A DNA stretch of 64,000 nt. It comes from Allostella vacuolata (GTDB lineage Bacteria > Pseudomonadota > Alphaproteobacteria > ATCC43930 > Allostellaceae). This document shows positions 1 to 8,915 of this stretch, piece by piece; position 1 is the stretch's first letter; each line of letters opens with the position of its first letter. The stretch spans positions 5,233,388 to 5,297,387 of the forward strand of contig AP019702.1 of NCBI GenBank assembly GCA_006739055.1. The letters are read 5' to 3'. The notes beneath the pieces were generated by a model that saw only the letters and a program-made list of their open reading frames with translations, ran no database searches and was not told the origin of the DNA. Made by a program: the position numbers and the translations under genes.

Positions 1-874
1 CCAGCAGCATCAGGGTGGCCAGCGCAGAGGTGCGGTCGGCGAGCCAGCCGGCCGAGATGCGGCCGACCGCGCCCGCCATCTGGAGGAAGGCATAGGCGGT
101 GCCGGCCGCGGTCACGGCAAAGCCGAGGTCGGCGGTGAAATAGGGCACGTAGAACGAGAACAAGCTGCCCTGGGCGCAGGCGAAACAGAAGCCGGCATAG
201 GTCAGCAGCGCCATGCTCCGCACCTGCCGCACCATCCGATAGGGCTGGGCGAAGTTGGCCGGAGCCAGAATGCGGGCGAGCGGCAGCTGGCGCATGCCCG
301 TGCCGGATCGCCCCGCATCGAGCGCGCCGCGCAGCGGCTGGGTCGCGAGCACGATCGCCAGCGCGATCGCCGCCGACAGGGCCAGCGCCCAGCGCCAGTC
401 GAGCGCCACCGCCACCGCCGGGATGGCGAGCCCGCCGATCGCCTGGCCGACCGGCACCCCCGACTGCTTGACCGAGAAGGCGAGCCCGCGCCGGGCGGAC
501 GGCGTATGGCGGGCCAGGATGTCGCTGCTGGCGGGCGGCACCGGCCCATAGCCGAGCCCGAAGAGGAAGGCCGCCACCATCACCGCGGCCCAGGCGCCCA
601 TCGTGACCAGCAGCAGCGAGAGGGCCGCCAGGGACAGCCCGACCTGGAGCAGCCGCAGCGGCCCGAACTGCGCCAGCAGCGGACCGCAGCTCATCAGGTA
701 CCACATGCTGGCAACCGTCGAGAGGGCCGAGAAATAGCCGATGCGCTCGATCGGGACACCGGCCGCGGCCGTGATCATCGGCGCGCAGACGGCGACCACG
801 CTCGACAGGAACGAGATCGCGACCTGGATCGAGAAGGTGACGCCAAGGGCGCCGACCCAACTGTTCTGGGGCAT
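1..874 (-). CDS. MFS transporter, C-terminus cut by window edge
   Basis: Major facilitator superfamily inner-membrane carrier; substrate unknown. About 291 codons are present and the 3' end runs off the left edge. The protein starts MPQNSWVGALGVTFSIQ at the ATG at 874 and alternates hydrophobic helices with short basic loops. A segment GLGYGPVPPASSDILAR follows the first helices, and a G-x-L-x-D-R type loop (GWLADRTSA) lies near the cut end, as in the second MFS half. It lies 55 bases downstream of the phosphodiesterase gene on the same strand, so it may be the last gene of the Pho-box operon and could move a hydrolysis product. That link is inference from position only. Confidence 0.85.
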   Translation of the reverse strand, partial: MPQNSWVGALGVTFSIQVAISFLSSVVAVCAPMITAAAGVPIERIGYFSALSTVASMWYLMSCGPLLAQFGPLRLLQVGLSLAALSLLLVTMGAWAAVMVAAFLFGLGYGPVPPASSDILARHTPSARRGLAFSVKQSGVPVGQAIGGLAIPAVAVALDWRWALALSAAIALAIVLATQPLRGALDAGRSGTGMRQLPLARILAPANFAQPYRMVRQVRSMALLTYAGFCFACAQGSLFSFYVPYFTADLGFAVTAAGTAYAFLQMAGAVGRISAGWLADRTSALATLMLL

Positions 875-929
875 GGGGAACCTGGCCGGCCCGCGACGGG
901 AGCCGGCCCAAATGGAGGGTTCCTACTCC

Positions 930-1676
930 CTACCCCAACGACTGGCGGATGGCCACCGCGCGATCGGGCCGGTCGGTGGTGAAGACGTCGACCCCCATCT
1001 CGAACATGCGGCGGATGTCGGCATCCTCGTTGGCGGCGAAGCCGCCGATGCCGATGCCGGCATCGCGCACCGCCTTGACCACGTCCGGCGTCAGCATCGT
1101 GCGATGGACGGACAGGGCCGGCACGCCGTGCAGCTTGGCCGTCGCGATGGCGCCGGCGATGCCGACGTCGGTCATCACATAGTTGGACAGGATCCAGATC
1201 GTGCCCTTGGGCCGGCAGTGGCGGCTGAGCGCCACCAGCGTCTCCACCTGGAAGCTGGTCACCGTCGTTCGGTCGAGCGCGCCCTCGGCCTCCAGCACCG
1301 CCGCGACCATGGCCGGGGTCTGGGGATAGGGCCGGCGGTCATGGTCGGGCTTGATTTCCAGCCGGAGCGTGATCGCAGTCGGGCGGAAGATCCCGACCAC
1401 GTCCTCGAGCGCCAGCATCCGCTCGCCGTCGGTGCCCTTCAGGGTCAGCTGCTGCAGCTCGGCCCAGCTCTTCGCGCCGATCGGGCCGGTGCCGTCGGAG
1501 GTGCGCTCCAGCACCGGGTCGTGGAACACCGCCAACCGCCCGTCGGTGGTCGGATGCACGTCGAACTCGACCTGCTCGACCGGCAGCAGGGCCGTGTTGC
1601 GGAAGGCGGTGGGGCTGTTCTCGGGCCACACCAGGGCGCCGCCGCGGTGGGAAGCGATCTCGGTCCGGATGGTCAT
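930..1676 (-). CDS. Glycerophosphodiester phosphodiesterase family protein
   Basis: Hydrolyses phosphodiesters of the glycerophospho-X type to an alcohol and a phosphomonoester; 248 aa, usual for small bacterial GDPDs. The catalytic set is visible: His10-Arg11 in ASHRGG, Glu37 and Asp39 in EFDVHPTTDG, His52 in VFHDP, and a later LEIKP strand. There is no signal peptide, so it acts in the cytoplasm, unlike periplasmic GlpQ. It lies 42 bases after the last permease of a peptide-type ABC transporter whose operon begins with a phosphonate monoester hydrolase. This places it as the intracellular hydrolase of an imported phosphodiester. Start at the ATG at 1676; the Shine-Dalgarno sequence is weak. 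Confidence 0.92.
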   Translation of the reverse strand: MTIRTEIASHRGGALVWPENSPTAFRNTALLPVEQVEFDVHPTTDGRLAVFHDPVLERTSDGTGPIGAKSWAELQQLTLKGTDGERMLALEDVVGIFRPTAITLRLEIKPDHDRRPYPQTPAMVAAVLEAEGALDRTTVTSFQVETLVALSRHCRPKGTIWILSNYVMTDVGIAGAIATAKLHGVPALSVHRTMLTPDVVKAVRDAGIGIGGFAANEDADIRRMFEMGVDVFTTDRPDRAVAIRQSLG

Positions 1677-1688
1677 GGTCGACGTTTA

Positions 1689-1733
1689 CCTGCGTGTGGG
1701 GCCTGCCTGAGGGTGGGCCTACCTGAGTGTGGG
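1689..1733. repeat. Three imperfect copies of a 12-bp direct repeat
   Basis: Read on the + strand, CCTGCGTGTGGG (1689-1700), CCTGAGGGTGGG (1706-1717) and CCTGAGTGTGGG (1722-1733) are spaced 17 and 16 bases apart. They span the last codons of the upstream permease gene and the leader of the phosphodiesterase gene. They may be replication slippage or a protein-binding array; the sequence alone does not decide. Confidence 0.6.
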
Positions 1734-2675
1734 ATCGAGGCGGTCGCGCAGCCAGTCGCCGACGATGCTGATCGACAGCGTGGTCAGGATGATGACGACG
1801 CTGGGGGCCAGCATGATCCACGGCGCGCGCGTGATGTATTCGCGGCCATAGCCGACCATGTTGCCGAGCGAGGTGAGCGGCGGCTGCACGCCGAGGCCGA
1901 GGAAGGACAGACCGGATTCCAGCAGGATCGTCTCGGGGAAGGCCAGCGTCATGCTGACGATCAGGGTGGAGGCGATGTTGGGCAGGATGTGGCGGCCGTA
2001 GATGCGCCAGGCGGGCGCGCCCAGTTGGCGCACCGCGCCGGCATAGCCCTGCTCGTTGGCCGAGATGGCGAGCCCGCGCGAGATGCGGGCGTAGCGCTCC
2101 CAGCCGTGGAAGCCCATCAGGCAGATGAACAGGATCAGCGAGTTGCCGAAGAAGGCCAGCACCGCCAGCGCGATGATGAGGAACGGCATCGACGCCTGGA
2201 AGTCGATCATCATCAGCACGATGTCCTCGACCCAGCCGCGGAAATGGGCGGCCAGGATGCCGAGGAAGGTGCCGAGCGCGGCGGCGATGAGCGTGCCGAA
2301 GAACGCGATCAGCAGGCTCATGCGGATCGAGTAGAGCAGCCGCGACAGCACGTCCCGGCCGAGCTCGTCGGTGCCGAGCAGGTGGCGGATGTCCCCGCCC
2401 CAGCCGACCGGCGGCGACAGGCGCGCGCGCAGGTCCATGGCGGTGTAGGCGTAGCCGGCCAGCACCTCGACGAAGGTGGCGATGAACAGCATGCCGACGA
2501 TCCAGGCGAGCGCCAGCAGGACCGAGGGCGGCCAGGCCTCGAAGAAGCGCGCGAGGCGGCCGCGCGGCGCCCGCTTGGCCGAAACCTCGGCCGGGGCCTG
2601 GTTGCGCTCGCGCGTCACGGCATCGCCGTCGGGGGCACGTTTGTCGGGCGCGCGGTTGTCGGTCACGATCGCCAT
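1719..2675 (-). CDS. Peptide-type ABC transporter permease (DppC-like)
   Basis: Inner-membrane permease of the DppC/OppC family, 318 aa, pairing with the DppB-like protein encoded just upstream. A charged cytoplasmic N-terminus (about 45 residues) precedes the first helix. The extracytoplasmic GTDELGRDVLSRLLYSIR motif, hallmark of DppC-type permeases, lies about one third in. The family's EAA-like loop (AGAVRQLGAPAWRIYGRHILPN) comes near the middle. It starts 3 bases after the DppB-like gene stops. Substrate is inferred from the operon (phosphodiester or phosphonate ester) rather than from this protein. Confidence 0.93.
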   Translation of the reverse strand: MAIVTDNRAPDKRAPDGDAVTRERNQAPAEVSAKRAPRGRLARFFEAWPPSVLLALAWIVGMLFIATFVEVLAGYAYTAMDLRARLSPPVGWGGDIRHLLGTDELGRDVLSRLLYSIRMSLLIAFFGTLIAAALGTFLGILAAHFRGWVEDIVLMMIDFQASMPFLIIALAVLAFFGNSLILFICLMGFHGWERYARISRGLAISANEQGYAGAVRQLGAPAWRIYGRHILPNIASTLIVSMTLAFPETILLESGLSFLGLGVQPPLTSLGNMVGYGREYITRAPWIMLAPSVVIILTTLSISIVGDWLRDRLDPTLR

Positions 2676-2678
2676 GGC

Positions 2679-3614
2679 TCAGCCCGCCCCGGCGACGCGG
2701 CGCGTGCGCAGCCGCGGATCGATCCAGCCATAGAGCATGTCCACCGTCAGGTTGGCGCAGACCATGGTCGCGGCGACGAACAGGAGGATCGTCTGCACCA
2801 CGGCCAGGTCGCGGTTGGCGACCGCGATCACCAGCAGCCGGCCGACGCCGGGCCAGCTGAAGACGCTTTCCACCACCACCGCGCCCGCCACCAGGCTGCC
2901 GACCATGAAGCCGACGATGGTGACGGTCGGGATGGCGGCATTGGGCAGGGCATGGTCGATGATCACCCGGCGCCAGGGCAGCCCCTTGGCCGAGGCGGTG
3001 CGGATGTAGGGCTGGCCCAGCACCTCCAGCATGGCGCTGCGGGTGAAGCGGGCGAGCACCGCCGCCCCCGCCGTGCCGAGCGTGATCACCGGCAGGATGC
3101 CGTGCACCCAGCTGTCCTGGCCACCCGACGGCAGCCAGCCGAGATTGACCGAGAAGACCAGCACCAGGAGCAGGCCCAGCACGAAGCTCGGCACCGTGAA
3201 GCCGGCGACCGAGAACAGCATGGTCAGCCGGTCGGCCAGCTTGTTGCGGTGGAGCGCGGCATAGATGCCGGCCGGGATGCCGATGCCGATCTTCAGGATC
3301 AGCGCCGGGATGGTGAGCGCCAGCGTCGCCGGCACCCGTTCCAGCACCAGCTCCAGCGCCGGCCGGCCGTCGCGCATCGAGCGGCCGAGGTTGCCCTCCG
3401 CGATCGCCGCGAAATAGTGGAAGTACTGCTCCCACACCGGCCGGTCGAGACCCCAGGACTTGCGGAACGCCTCGATCGCCTCGGGCGGGGCGTCCGGCGA
3501 CAGGATCAGCAGCGCCGGGTCGCCCGACAGGCGCAGGATGATGAAGGCGAAGGTGACGACGAAGCAGATGGTGAGGAGCGCCCGCACCAGCCGGGTCGAG
3601 AGATAGCGGAGCAT
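2679..3614 (-). CDS. Peptide-type ABC transporter permease (DppB-like)
   Basis: Inner-membrane permease of the DppB/OppB family, 311 aa. I chose the ATG at 3614 (MLRYLSTRLVRALLTI) over the upstream ATG at 3689 because CTAGGAGGGGG sits just before it and the N-terminus then begins directly with the usual first helix. Family marks are RLSGDPALLILSPDAPPEA after helix 1 (the conserved GDP segment), SRLAAV-like loops, and VESVFSWPGVGRLLV near the C-terminus. It begins 10 bases after the ATPase gene. It heterodimerises with the DppC-like partner. Confidence 0.93.
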   Translation of the reverse strand: MLRYLSTRLVRALLTICFVVTFAFIILRLSGDPALLILSPDAPPEAIEAFRKSWGLDRPVWEQYFHYFAAIAEGNLGRSMRDGRPALELVLERVPATLALTIPALILKIGIGIPAGIYAALHRNKLADRLTMLFSVAGFTVPSFVLGLLLVLVFSVNLGWLPSGGQDSWVHGILPVITLGTAGAAVLARFTRSAMLEVLGQPYIRTASAKGLPWRRVIIDHALPNAAIPTVTIVGFMVGSLVAGAVVVESVFSWPGVGRLLVIAVANRDLAVVQTILLFVAATMVCANLTVDMLYGWIDPRLRTRRVAGAG

Positions 3615-3624
3615 GGGCCCCCTC

Positions 3625-4653
3625 CTAGGCCGCAAGCCGAGGCGAATCCGCCTCGCCATGGGCAACGTGGCAGGCGACGATCCGGCCATCCGGCATCGGC
3701 TTCAGGACCGGCGTGTCGACGACGCAGCGCGCCGTCGCCGCCGGGCAGCGGGGGTGGAAGGCGCAACCGGCCGGCCGGTCGACCGGGTTGGGCGGATCGC
3801 CCTTCAGGATCAGCCGCGGGCGGCGCCGCGCGGCGGCCGCGACGGGGATCGCCGAGACCAGCGCCTGTGTGTACGGGTGGGCCGGGTCGATCAGCAGCTG
3901 GTCCGGGTCGCCCTGCTCGACGACGCGGCCGAGATACATGACCGCCACCTCGTGGCAGATCTGGCGCACCACCTTGAGGTCGTGGCTGATGAAGAGGAAG
4001 GCGAGGTCGAACTTCGCCTGCAGGTCGAGCAGCAGGTTGATGACCTGCGCCTGGATCGACACGTCCAGGGCCGAGATCGGCTCGTCGCAGACCAGCAGCG
4101 AGGGATCAAGGATCAGGGCCCGGGCCAGCACGATGCGCTGGCGCTGGCCGCCCGACAGCTCGTGCGGGTAGCGGGCGAAGAAGGAGGGGCCGAGCCCGAC
4201 CGCGTCGAGCAGTTCCATGGCCCGCGCGTGCCGTTCGGCGCGGGCGCCGATGCCGTGGATCGCCAGCGGCTCCATGACCTGGATGCCGACCGGGATGCGC
4301 CGGTCGAGGGCGCCGAGCGGGTCCTGGTAGACCATCTGCATGCGCCGGCGCATCGCCCGCCAGGCGGCGGTGCCGGGTGCGGGGACCGGCTCGCCTTCGA
4401 AGCGCACCTCGCCGCCGGTCGGCGACAGGACGCCCAGGACCAGGCGCGCGGTGGTCGTCTTGCCGCAGCCGGATTCGCCGACCAGCCCCAGCGTGCGGCC
4501 GGGCCGCAGGTCGAAGGACACGCCGTCGACGGCGTGCAGGGTGGCGGCCTTGCCGAACCAGCCGCCGGCGCGACGCACCTGGAAGCTGCGCGCGAGATCA
4601 CGCACCTCCAGCAGGGGGCGGTCGGAGACGGGACGCCGGAGGGTCTCGGTCAT
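3625..4653 (-). CDS. Peptide-type ABC transporter ATP-binding protein (DppF-like)
   Basis: Cytoplasmic ATPase of the OppF/DppF type, 342 aa. Visible: Walker A GESGCGKTT (59-67), signature LSGGQRQRI, Walker B LLVCDEPISALD, and the C-terminal oligopeptide-transporter extension with its paired cysteines (GCAFHPRCP and later ACHVAHG). Its ATG overlaps the stop of the DppD-like gene by 4 bases (ATGA), implying coupled translation. With the DppD-like protein it forms the heterodimeric motor of this transporter. Confidence 0.94.
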   Translation of the reverse strand: MTETLRRPVSDRPLLEVRDLARSFQVRRAGGWFGKAATLHAVDGVSFDLRPGRTLGLVGESGCGKTTTARLVLGVLSPTGGEVRFEGEPVPAPGTAAWRAMRRRMQMVYQDPLGALDRRIPVGIQVMEPLAIHGIGARAERHARAMELLDAVGLGPSFFARYPHELSGGQRQRIVLARALILDPSLLVCDEPISALDVSIQAQVINLLLDLQAKFDLAFLFISHDLKVVRQICHEVAVMYLGRVVEQGDPDQLLIDPAHPYTQALVSAIPVAAAARRRPRLILKGDPPNPVDRPAGCAFHPRCPAATARCVVDTPVLKPMPDGRIVACHVAHGEADSPRLAA

Positions 4654-5624
4654 GCTGCCATCGCAGTCTGGACGCGGATGCAGGCCGCGCGGTGATCGGT
4701 GGCGACATGCACCAGCGGCGGCACCCCCGTGGTGCAGGCGGCGATCGCCTGCGGGCAGCGGGGGGCGAAGGCGCAGCCGGGCGGCAGGCGCGCCGGCTCC
4801 GGCACGGTGCCGGGAATGGCGACCAGGCGCCGGCGCGGCCCGTCGAGGTCCGGCAGGGCGGCCAGCAGACCCGTCGTATAGGGATGGCGCGGCGCCGCGA
4901 ACAGCTCGGCCGTCGGCGCCTCCTCCACGATGCGGCCGGCATACATGACGGCGATGCGGTCGCTGTTCTCGGCGACGACGCCGAGGTCGTGGCTGATCAG
5001 CACCATCGACATGCCGCCGTCGCGCCGCAGCTCGCGCAGCAGGTCGAGGATCTGCGCCTGGATGGTGGCGTCGAGCGCGGTGGTCGGCTCGTCGGCGACC
5101 AGCATGTCGGGCTCGCCCGCCAGCGCCATCGCGATCATGACGCGCTGGTTGGTGCCGCCGGAAAGCTGGTGGGGATAGTCGTCAAGCCGGCGCCGGGCGT
5201 CGGCGATGCCGACCCGTTCCAGCAACCGCTTCGCCTCGGCCCTGGCCGCCGCGCCGTCGAGGCCGCGATGCAGGCGCAGCGCCTCGCCGATCTGGCGGCC
5301 GATGCGGTGCACCGGGTTGAGCGCGCTGGCGGGATCCTGGAAGATCATCGCCACCCGCCGCCCGCGCACCGCCTCCAGCCTCGCGGCCGGCACGCCGAGC
5401 AGCGGCTCGCCCGATAGCTGGACCGAGCCGCCGACATGGGCGCGGGGGCCGAGCAGGCCGAGTGCGGCCAGCCAGGTGACACTCTTGCCCGACCCCGATT
5501 CCCCGACCAGGCCGATTGCCTGGCCCTTGCCGATGGTGAGGTCGACCCCGTGCAGGACGCGGACGACCCGGTGGCCGAGGTCGAAATCGACCGTCAGCCC
5601 CCGGATCGAGACCAGCGTTTCCAT
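4650..5624 (-). CDS. Peptide-type ABC transporter ATP-binding protein (DppD-like)
   Basis: Cytoplasmic ATPase of the OppD/DppD type, 324 aa, partner of the DppF-like ATPase. Walker A is GESGSGKSV (41-49), Walker [13 protein letters not shown], and the C-terminal extension holds [11 protein letters not shown]. The ABC signature reads LSGGTNQRV where DppD proteins usually have LSGGMRQRV, a mild deviation that keeps the essential LSGG and QR. The gene starts 7 bases after the second binding-protein gene. Confidence 0.94.
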   Translation of the reverse strand: METLVSIRGLTVDFDLGHRVVRVLHGVDLTIGKGQAIGLVGESGSGKSVTWLAALGLLGPRAHVGGSVQLSGEPLLGVPAARLEAVRGRRVAMIFQDPASALNPVHRIGRQIGEALRLHRGLDGAAARAEAKRLLERVGIADARRRLDDYPHQLSGGTNQRVMIAMALAGEPDMLVADEPTTALDATIQAQILDLLRELRRDGGMSMVLISHDLGVVAENSDRIAVMYAGRIVEEAPTAELFAAPRHPYTTGLLAALPDLDGPRRRLVAIPGTVPEPARLPPGCAFAPRCPQAIAACTTGVPPLVHVATDHRAACIRVQTAMAA

Positions 5625-5631
5625 GAAGCGC

Positions 5632-7263
5632 TCAGCCCCGCGTCATCTTGAAGTTGCGGGCCCGGAAATCCATCGCGAAGGACGGCGCCGGCTTCCAGGA
5701 GATATCCTTGCGCTTGCCGGTGAAGACGGCGGTCTGGTGCAGCACGGTGTAGGCCGGATCCTCCCGCTCGCAGATCTCCAGCATGCGGTGGAACATCGCC
5801 CGGCGCTTGGCCCGGTCGGTCGACGTCTCCAGCTCGACCGACAGCTTGTTCATCTCCGCATTGGTCCACTCGCCGATCTGCTGCTGCTGGCCCTTCGGTC
5901 CATGCTGGTTGACGATCGAGGAGACCGGGTCGTTGAAGGGCGCGCTGTTGGACCAGTCGCGGACTCCGCGCGGGCTGTTGCGGTCGAAGATCTGGCCCCA
6001 GTTCTCCTTCATCTGGATCTCGACGTTGATGCCGACCGCGCGCCACATCTCGACCAGCACCTGGGCCGTCGAGTTCTGGTTCGTGTAGTAGTTGTTGAGC
6101 ACGCGATAGGGGATGACGCCGCCCTTGTAGCCCGCCTCGCGCAGGAGCTTCTTGGCCAGGTTCGGATCATAGGCCGGCACCGACCAGTCGGCATGGAACA
6201 TCTGGTCGTAGAATTCCCACTGCAGGCCCTTCGGCACCCGGGTGCGCCCGGCCCACAGGGCGTCGACGATCAGCTGCCGGTCGATGGCATGGCACATGGC
6301 CTGGCGGACCCGCGGATCCTTCAGCTCCGGGTGCGCCTTGTCGAAGCAGACCAGCCGGTGGTTGCCGATCAGGCCGCCCGACACCTCGTAGCGGGCATGC
6401 TTCTCGATCTCGGGCACCTGGTCGGGCGGAATGTCGCAGGCGAAGTCGTACTGGCCGGAGACGAGACCGTTGATGCGGCTCGCCACCTCGGGCACCACGA
6501 CCAGGCGGATCTGCTTCACCGGCGGGCGGCCGCCCCAGTAGTCGTCGAAGGCGGCCAGCGTCAGCGAGGTGTCGGGACGGAACTCCACCACCCGGTAGGG
6601 GCCGGTGCCGACCGGGCTGCGCGCCCATTCGAGCCAGCTCTTCGCCTCGTTGAAGGCGCGGCGCGAGATGATCTGCGAGCCGCCGCGGGCGATGCGGCCC
6701 TCGAGGGTGACGTCCGGCTGCTTGTTGACGAAGCGGACCGTGTACTTGTCCACGGCCTCGATCCGCTCGAGCGCGGGCCACAGCCGCTTGGCGACGGCGG
6801 GCACCTCGGGCGGCAGGTCCTTGGTGTCGCCCGGCACGACGCTGGTGAACAGCTTCTGTTCCGGCGCCCCGGCCTTGCCGAACATGCGCTCCGGCCCGAA
6901 GCTGAAGACGACGTCGTCGGCCGTCACCTCGTCGCCGTTGTGGAACTTCACGCCGCGGCGCAGCGACAGCTCCACCGTGCGGTCGTCGAGCCGCTTCCAT
7001 TCCGTGGCGAGGCCCGGAATCTGCTGCAGCTCGCGCTGCAGGTCCTGCTCGATCAGGCACTCGAACAGGCTGGTCATGATGCGGGTGCCGACGTTCGACT
7101 GCTCGCGCAGCGGCTCCAGGGTGTTCGCGTTGACCACCTGCTGGACCGCCACGGTGATCGACGGGCGGTCGTCGGCCTGGGCCAGGGCGAAGCGCGGCAG
7201 GGCGCCCACGGCGCCGGCGGCGGCACCGGCCTTGAGCACGGCGCGTCGGGTAAATCGGGTCAT
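5632..7263 (-). CDS. Tat-exported ABC solute-binding protein, second tandem copy
   Basis: Periplasmic solute-binding protein of the peptide/nickel (SBP_bac_5, DppA-like) family, 543 aa. The N-terminus FTRRAVLKAGAAAGAVGAL is a twin-arginine signal ending near ALAQADDRPS, so export is by Tat. Family marks include GVKFHNGDEVTADDVVFSF, PVGTGPYRVVEF and DPRVRQAMCHAIDR. It aligns almost without gaps to the 545-aa protein encoded immediately upstream; the two differ by a 2-residue insertion near residue 115. I chose the ATG at 7263 because it gives the complete Tat signal. It lies 14 bases after the first copy and 7 before the ATPase gene. Confidence 0.93.
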   Translation of the reverse strand: MTRFTRRAVLKAGAAAGAVGALPRFALAQADDRPSITVAVQQVVNANTLEPLREQSNVGTRIMTSLFECLIEQDLQRELQQIPGLATEWKRLDDRTVELSLRRGVKFHNGDEVTADDVVFSFGPERMFGKAGAPEQKLFTSVVPGDTKDLPPEVPAVAKRLWPALERIEAVDKYTVRFVNKQPDVTLEGRIARGGSQIISRRAFNEAKSWLEWARSPVGTGPYRVVEFRPDTSLTLAAFDDYWGGRPPVKQIRLVVVPEVASRINGLVSGQYDFACDIPPDQVPEIEKHARYEVSGGLIGNHRLVCFDKAHPELKDPRVRQAMCHAIDRQLIVDALWAGRTRVPKGLQWEFYDQMFHADWSVPAYDPNLAKKLLREAGYKGGVIPYRVLNNYYTNQNSTAQVLVEMWRAVGINVEIQMKENWGQIFDRNSPRGVRDWSNSAPFNDPVSSIVNQHGPKGQQQQIGEWTNAEMNKLSVELETSTDRAKRRAMFHRMLEICEREDPAYTVLHQTAVFTGKRKDISWKPAPSFAMDFRARNFKMTRG

Positions 7264-7277
7264 GTCACGGTCCTCCG

Positions 7278-8915
7278 TTAACCCCGGTTCATCTTGAAAT
7301 TGTGTGCGCGGAAATCCATCGCGAAGGAGGGTGCTGCCTTCCAGGCGATGTCCTTGCGCTTGGCGGTGAAGATCGCAGTCTGGTGCAGCACCGTGTAGGC
7401 CGGATCCTCGCGCTCGCAGATCTCCAGCATGCGGCGGAACATCGCCCGGCGCTTGGCCCGGTCGGTGGAGGTTTCCAGCTCGACCGACAGCGTGTTCATC
7501 TCCGCGTTGGTCCACTCGCCGATCTGCTGCTGCTGGCCCTTCGGCCCATGCTGGTTCACCAGCGAGGCCAGCGGATCGTTGTAGAGGGCGCTGTTCGACC
7601 AGTCGCGCACGCCGCGCGGCGAGCCGCGGTCGAAGACCTGGGAGAAGTTCTCTTTCATCTGGATTTCGACGTTGAGGCCGACGGCGCGCCACATCTCGGT
7701 CAGGATCTGGCCGGTCGCGGTCTGGTTCGGGTAGTAGTTGTTGAGCAGGCGATAGGGGATGGCCCCGCCCTTGTAGCCGGCCTCGCGCAGCAGCCGCTTG
7801 GCCTCCGCCGGGTCGTAGGCCGGCACGGCCCAGTCCTCGTGGAACATCTGGCCGTAGAATTCCCACTGCAGGCCCTTGGGCACGCGGGTCCGGCCGCCCC
7901 ACAGGGAATCGACGATCAGCTGGCGGTCGATCGCGTGGGTGAAGGCCCGGCGCACCCGCGGGTCGCGCAGCTCCGGGTGGTTCTTGTCGAAGCAGGTCAG
8001 GCGATGGTTGGTGACGAGGCCGCCCGAGACCTCGAAGCGCGGGTTCTTCGTCACCTCGTCGACCTGGTCGGGCGGGATGTCGCAGGCGAAGTCGTACTGG
8101 CCGGAGAGCAGGCCGTTGATGCGGCTCGCCGCCTCCGGCACGACCACGAAGCGCAGCTGCTTGATCGGCGGCCGGCCGCCCCAGTAGTCGTCGAAGGCGA
8201 CCAGCGTCAGCGACACGTCCGGTCGGAACTCGGCGATCCGGTAGGGGCCGGTGCCGACCGGCTTGCGCGCCCATTCCAGCCAGTTCTTCGCTTCCGTGAA
8301 GGCCCGGCGCGAGATGATCTGCGAGGCCAGCCGGCCGATGCGGCCCTCCAGCGTCACGTCCGGCCGCTTGTTGACGAAGCGGACCGTGTACTTGTCGACG
8401 ATCTCCACCCGGTCGAGCGACGGCCAGAAGCGCCGTGCCACCGCGATCACCTCGGGCGGCAGGTCCTTGGTGTCGCCGGCGACGACGCCGGTGAAGAGCT
8501 TCTGGTCGCCGCCGCCGCCGCCGGCCGGGCCGAACATGCGCTCCGGCCCGAAGCTGAAGGCCACGTCCTCGGCCGTCATCTCGTCGCCATTGTGGAACTT
8601 GACGCCGCGGCGCAGCACCAGCTCGACGGTGCGCTCGTCGATGCGCTTCCACTCCGTCGCCAGCCCCGGGATGTCCTCGAGGTTGCGCTGCAGGTCCTGC
8701 TCGATCAGCGCCTCGAGGAAGCACGGCATGATGCGGTAGCCGACGTTCGACTGCTCGCGCAGCGGCTCCAGTGTGTTGGAGTTGACCACCTGCTGGACGG
8801 CGACGGTGATCGACGGACGGTTGTCGGCCTGGGCGAACGCCGGCCGGCCGAACGCGGCCACCGCGCCCCCGGCGGCACCGGCCTTCAGGAGGTCGCGGCG
8901 CGTTAGGCCGATCAT
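7278..8915 (-). CDS. Tat-exported ABC solute-binding protein, first tandem copy
   Basis: Periplasmic SBP_bac_5 family protein, 545 aa, with twin-arginine signal LTRRDLLKAGAAGGAVAAF and likely cleavage after AFAQA. It is a close tandem paralogue of the next gene and carries a short GGGGG run near residue 115 that the other lacks. Differences cluster in the middle (for example NHRLTCFDKNHPELRDPRV against NHRLVCFDKAHPELKDPRV), where peptide-type binding proteins hold ligand, so the pair may widen the substrate range. Its ATG overlaps the stop of the phosphonate monoester hydrolase gene by 4 bases. Confidence 0.93.
   Translation of the reverse strand: MIGLTRRDLLKAGAAGGAVAAFGRPAFAQADNRPSITVAVQQVVNSNTLEPLREQSNVGYRIMPCFLEALIEQDLQRNLEDIPGLATEWKRIDERTVELVLRRGVKFHNGDEMTAEDVAFSFGPERMFGPAGGGGGDQKLFTGVVAGDTKDLPPEVIAVARRFWPSLDRVEIVDKYTVRFVNKRPDVTLEGRIGRLASQIISRRAFTEAKNWLEWARKPVGTGPYRIAEFRPDVSLTLVAFDDYWGGRPPIKQLRFVVVPEAASRINGLLSGQYDFACDIPPDQVDEVTKNPRFEVSGGLVTNHRLTCFDKNHPELRDPRVRRAFTHAIDRQLIVDSLWGGRTRVPKGLQWEFYGQMFHEDWAVPAYDPAEAKRLLREAGYKGGAIPYRLLNNYYPNQTATGQILTEMWRAVGLNVEIQMKENFSQVFDRGSPRGVRDWSNSALYNDPLASLVNQHGPKGQQQQIGEWTNAEMNTLSVELETSTDRAKRRAMFRRMLEICEREDPAYTVLHQTAIFTAKRKDIAWKAAPSFAMDFRAHNFKMNRG

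Noticed and set aside
741-3941. A long + strand open frame opposite the phosphodiesterase and permease genes
   Set aside because: Its Arg/Gly/His/Asp-rich sequence has no recognisable domain, and the minus strand carries clear motifs across the same bases. GC-rich DNA leaves antisense frames open. The same applies to long frames at 5206-7281, 7302-8906, 11187-14036, 14069-16396, 23681-26122, 36192-38483 and others.
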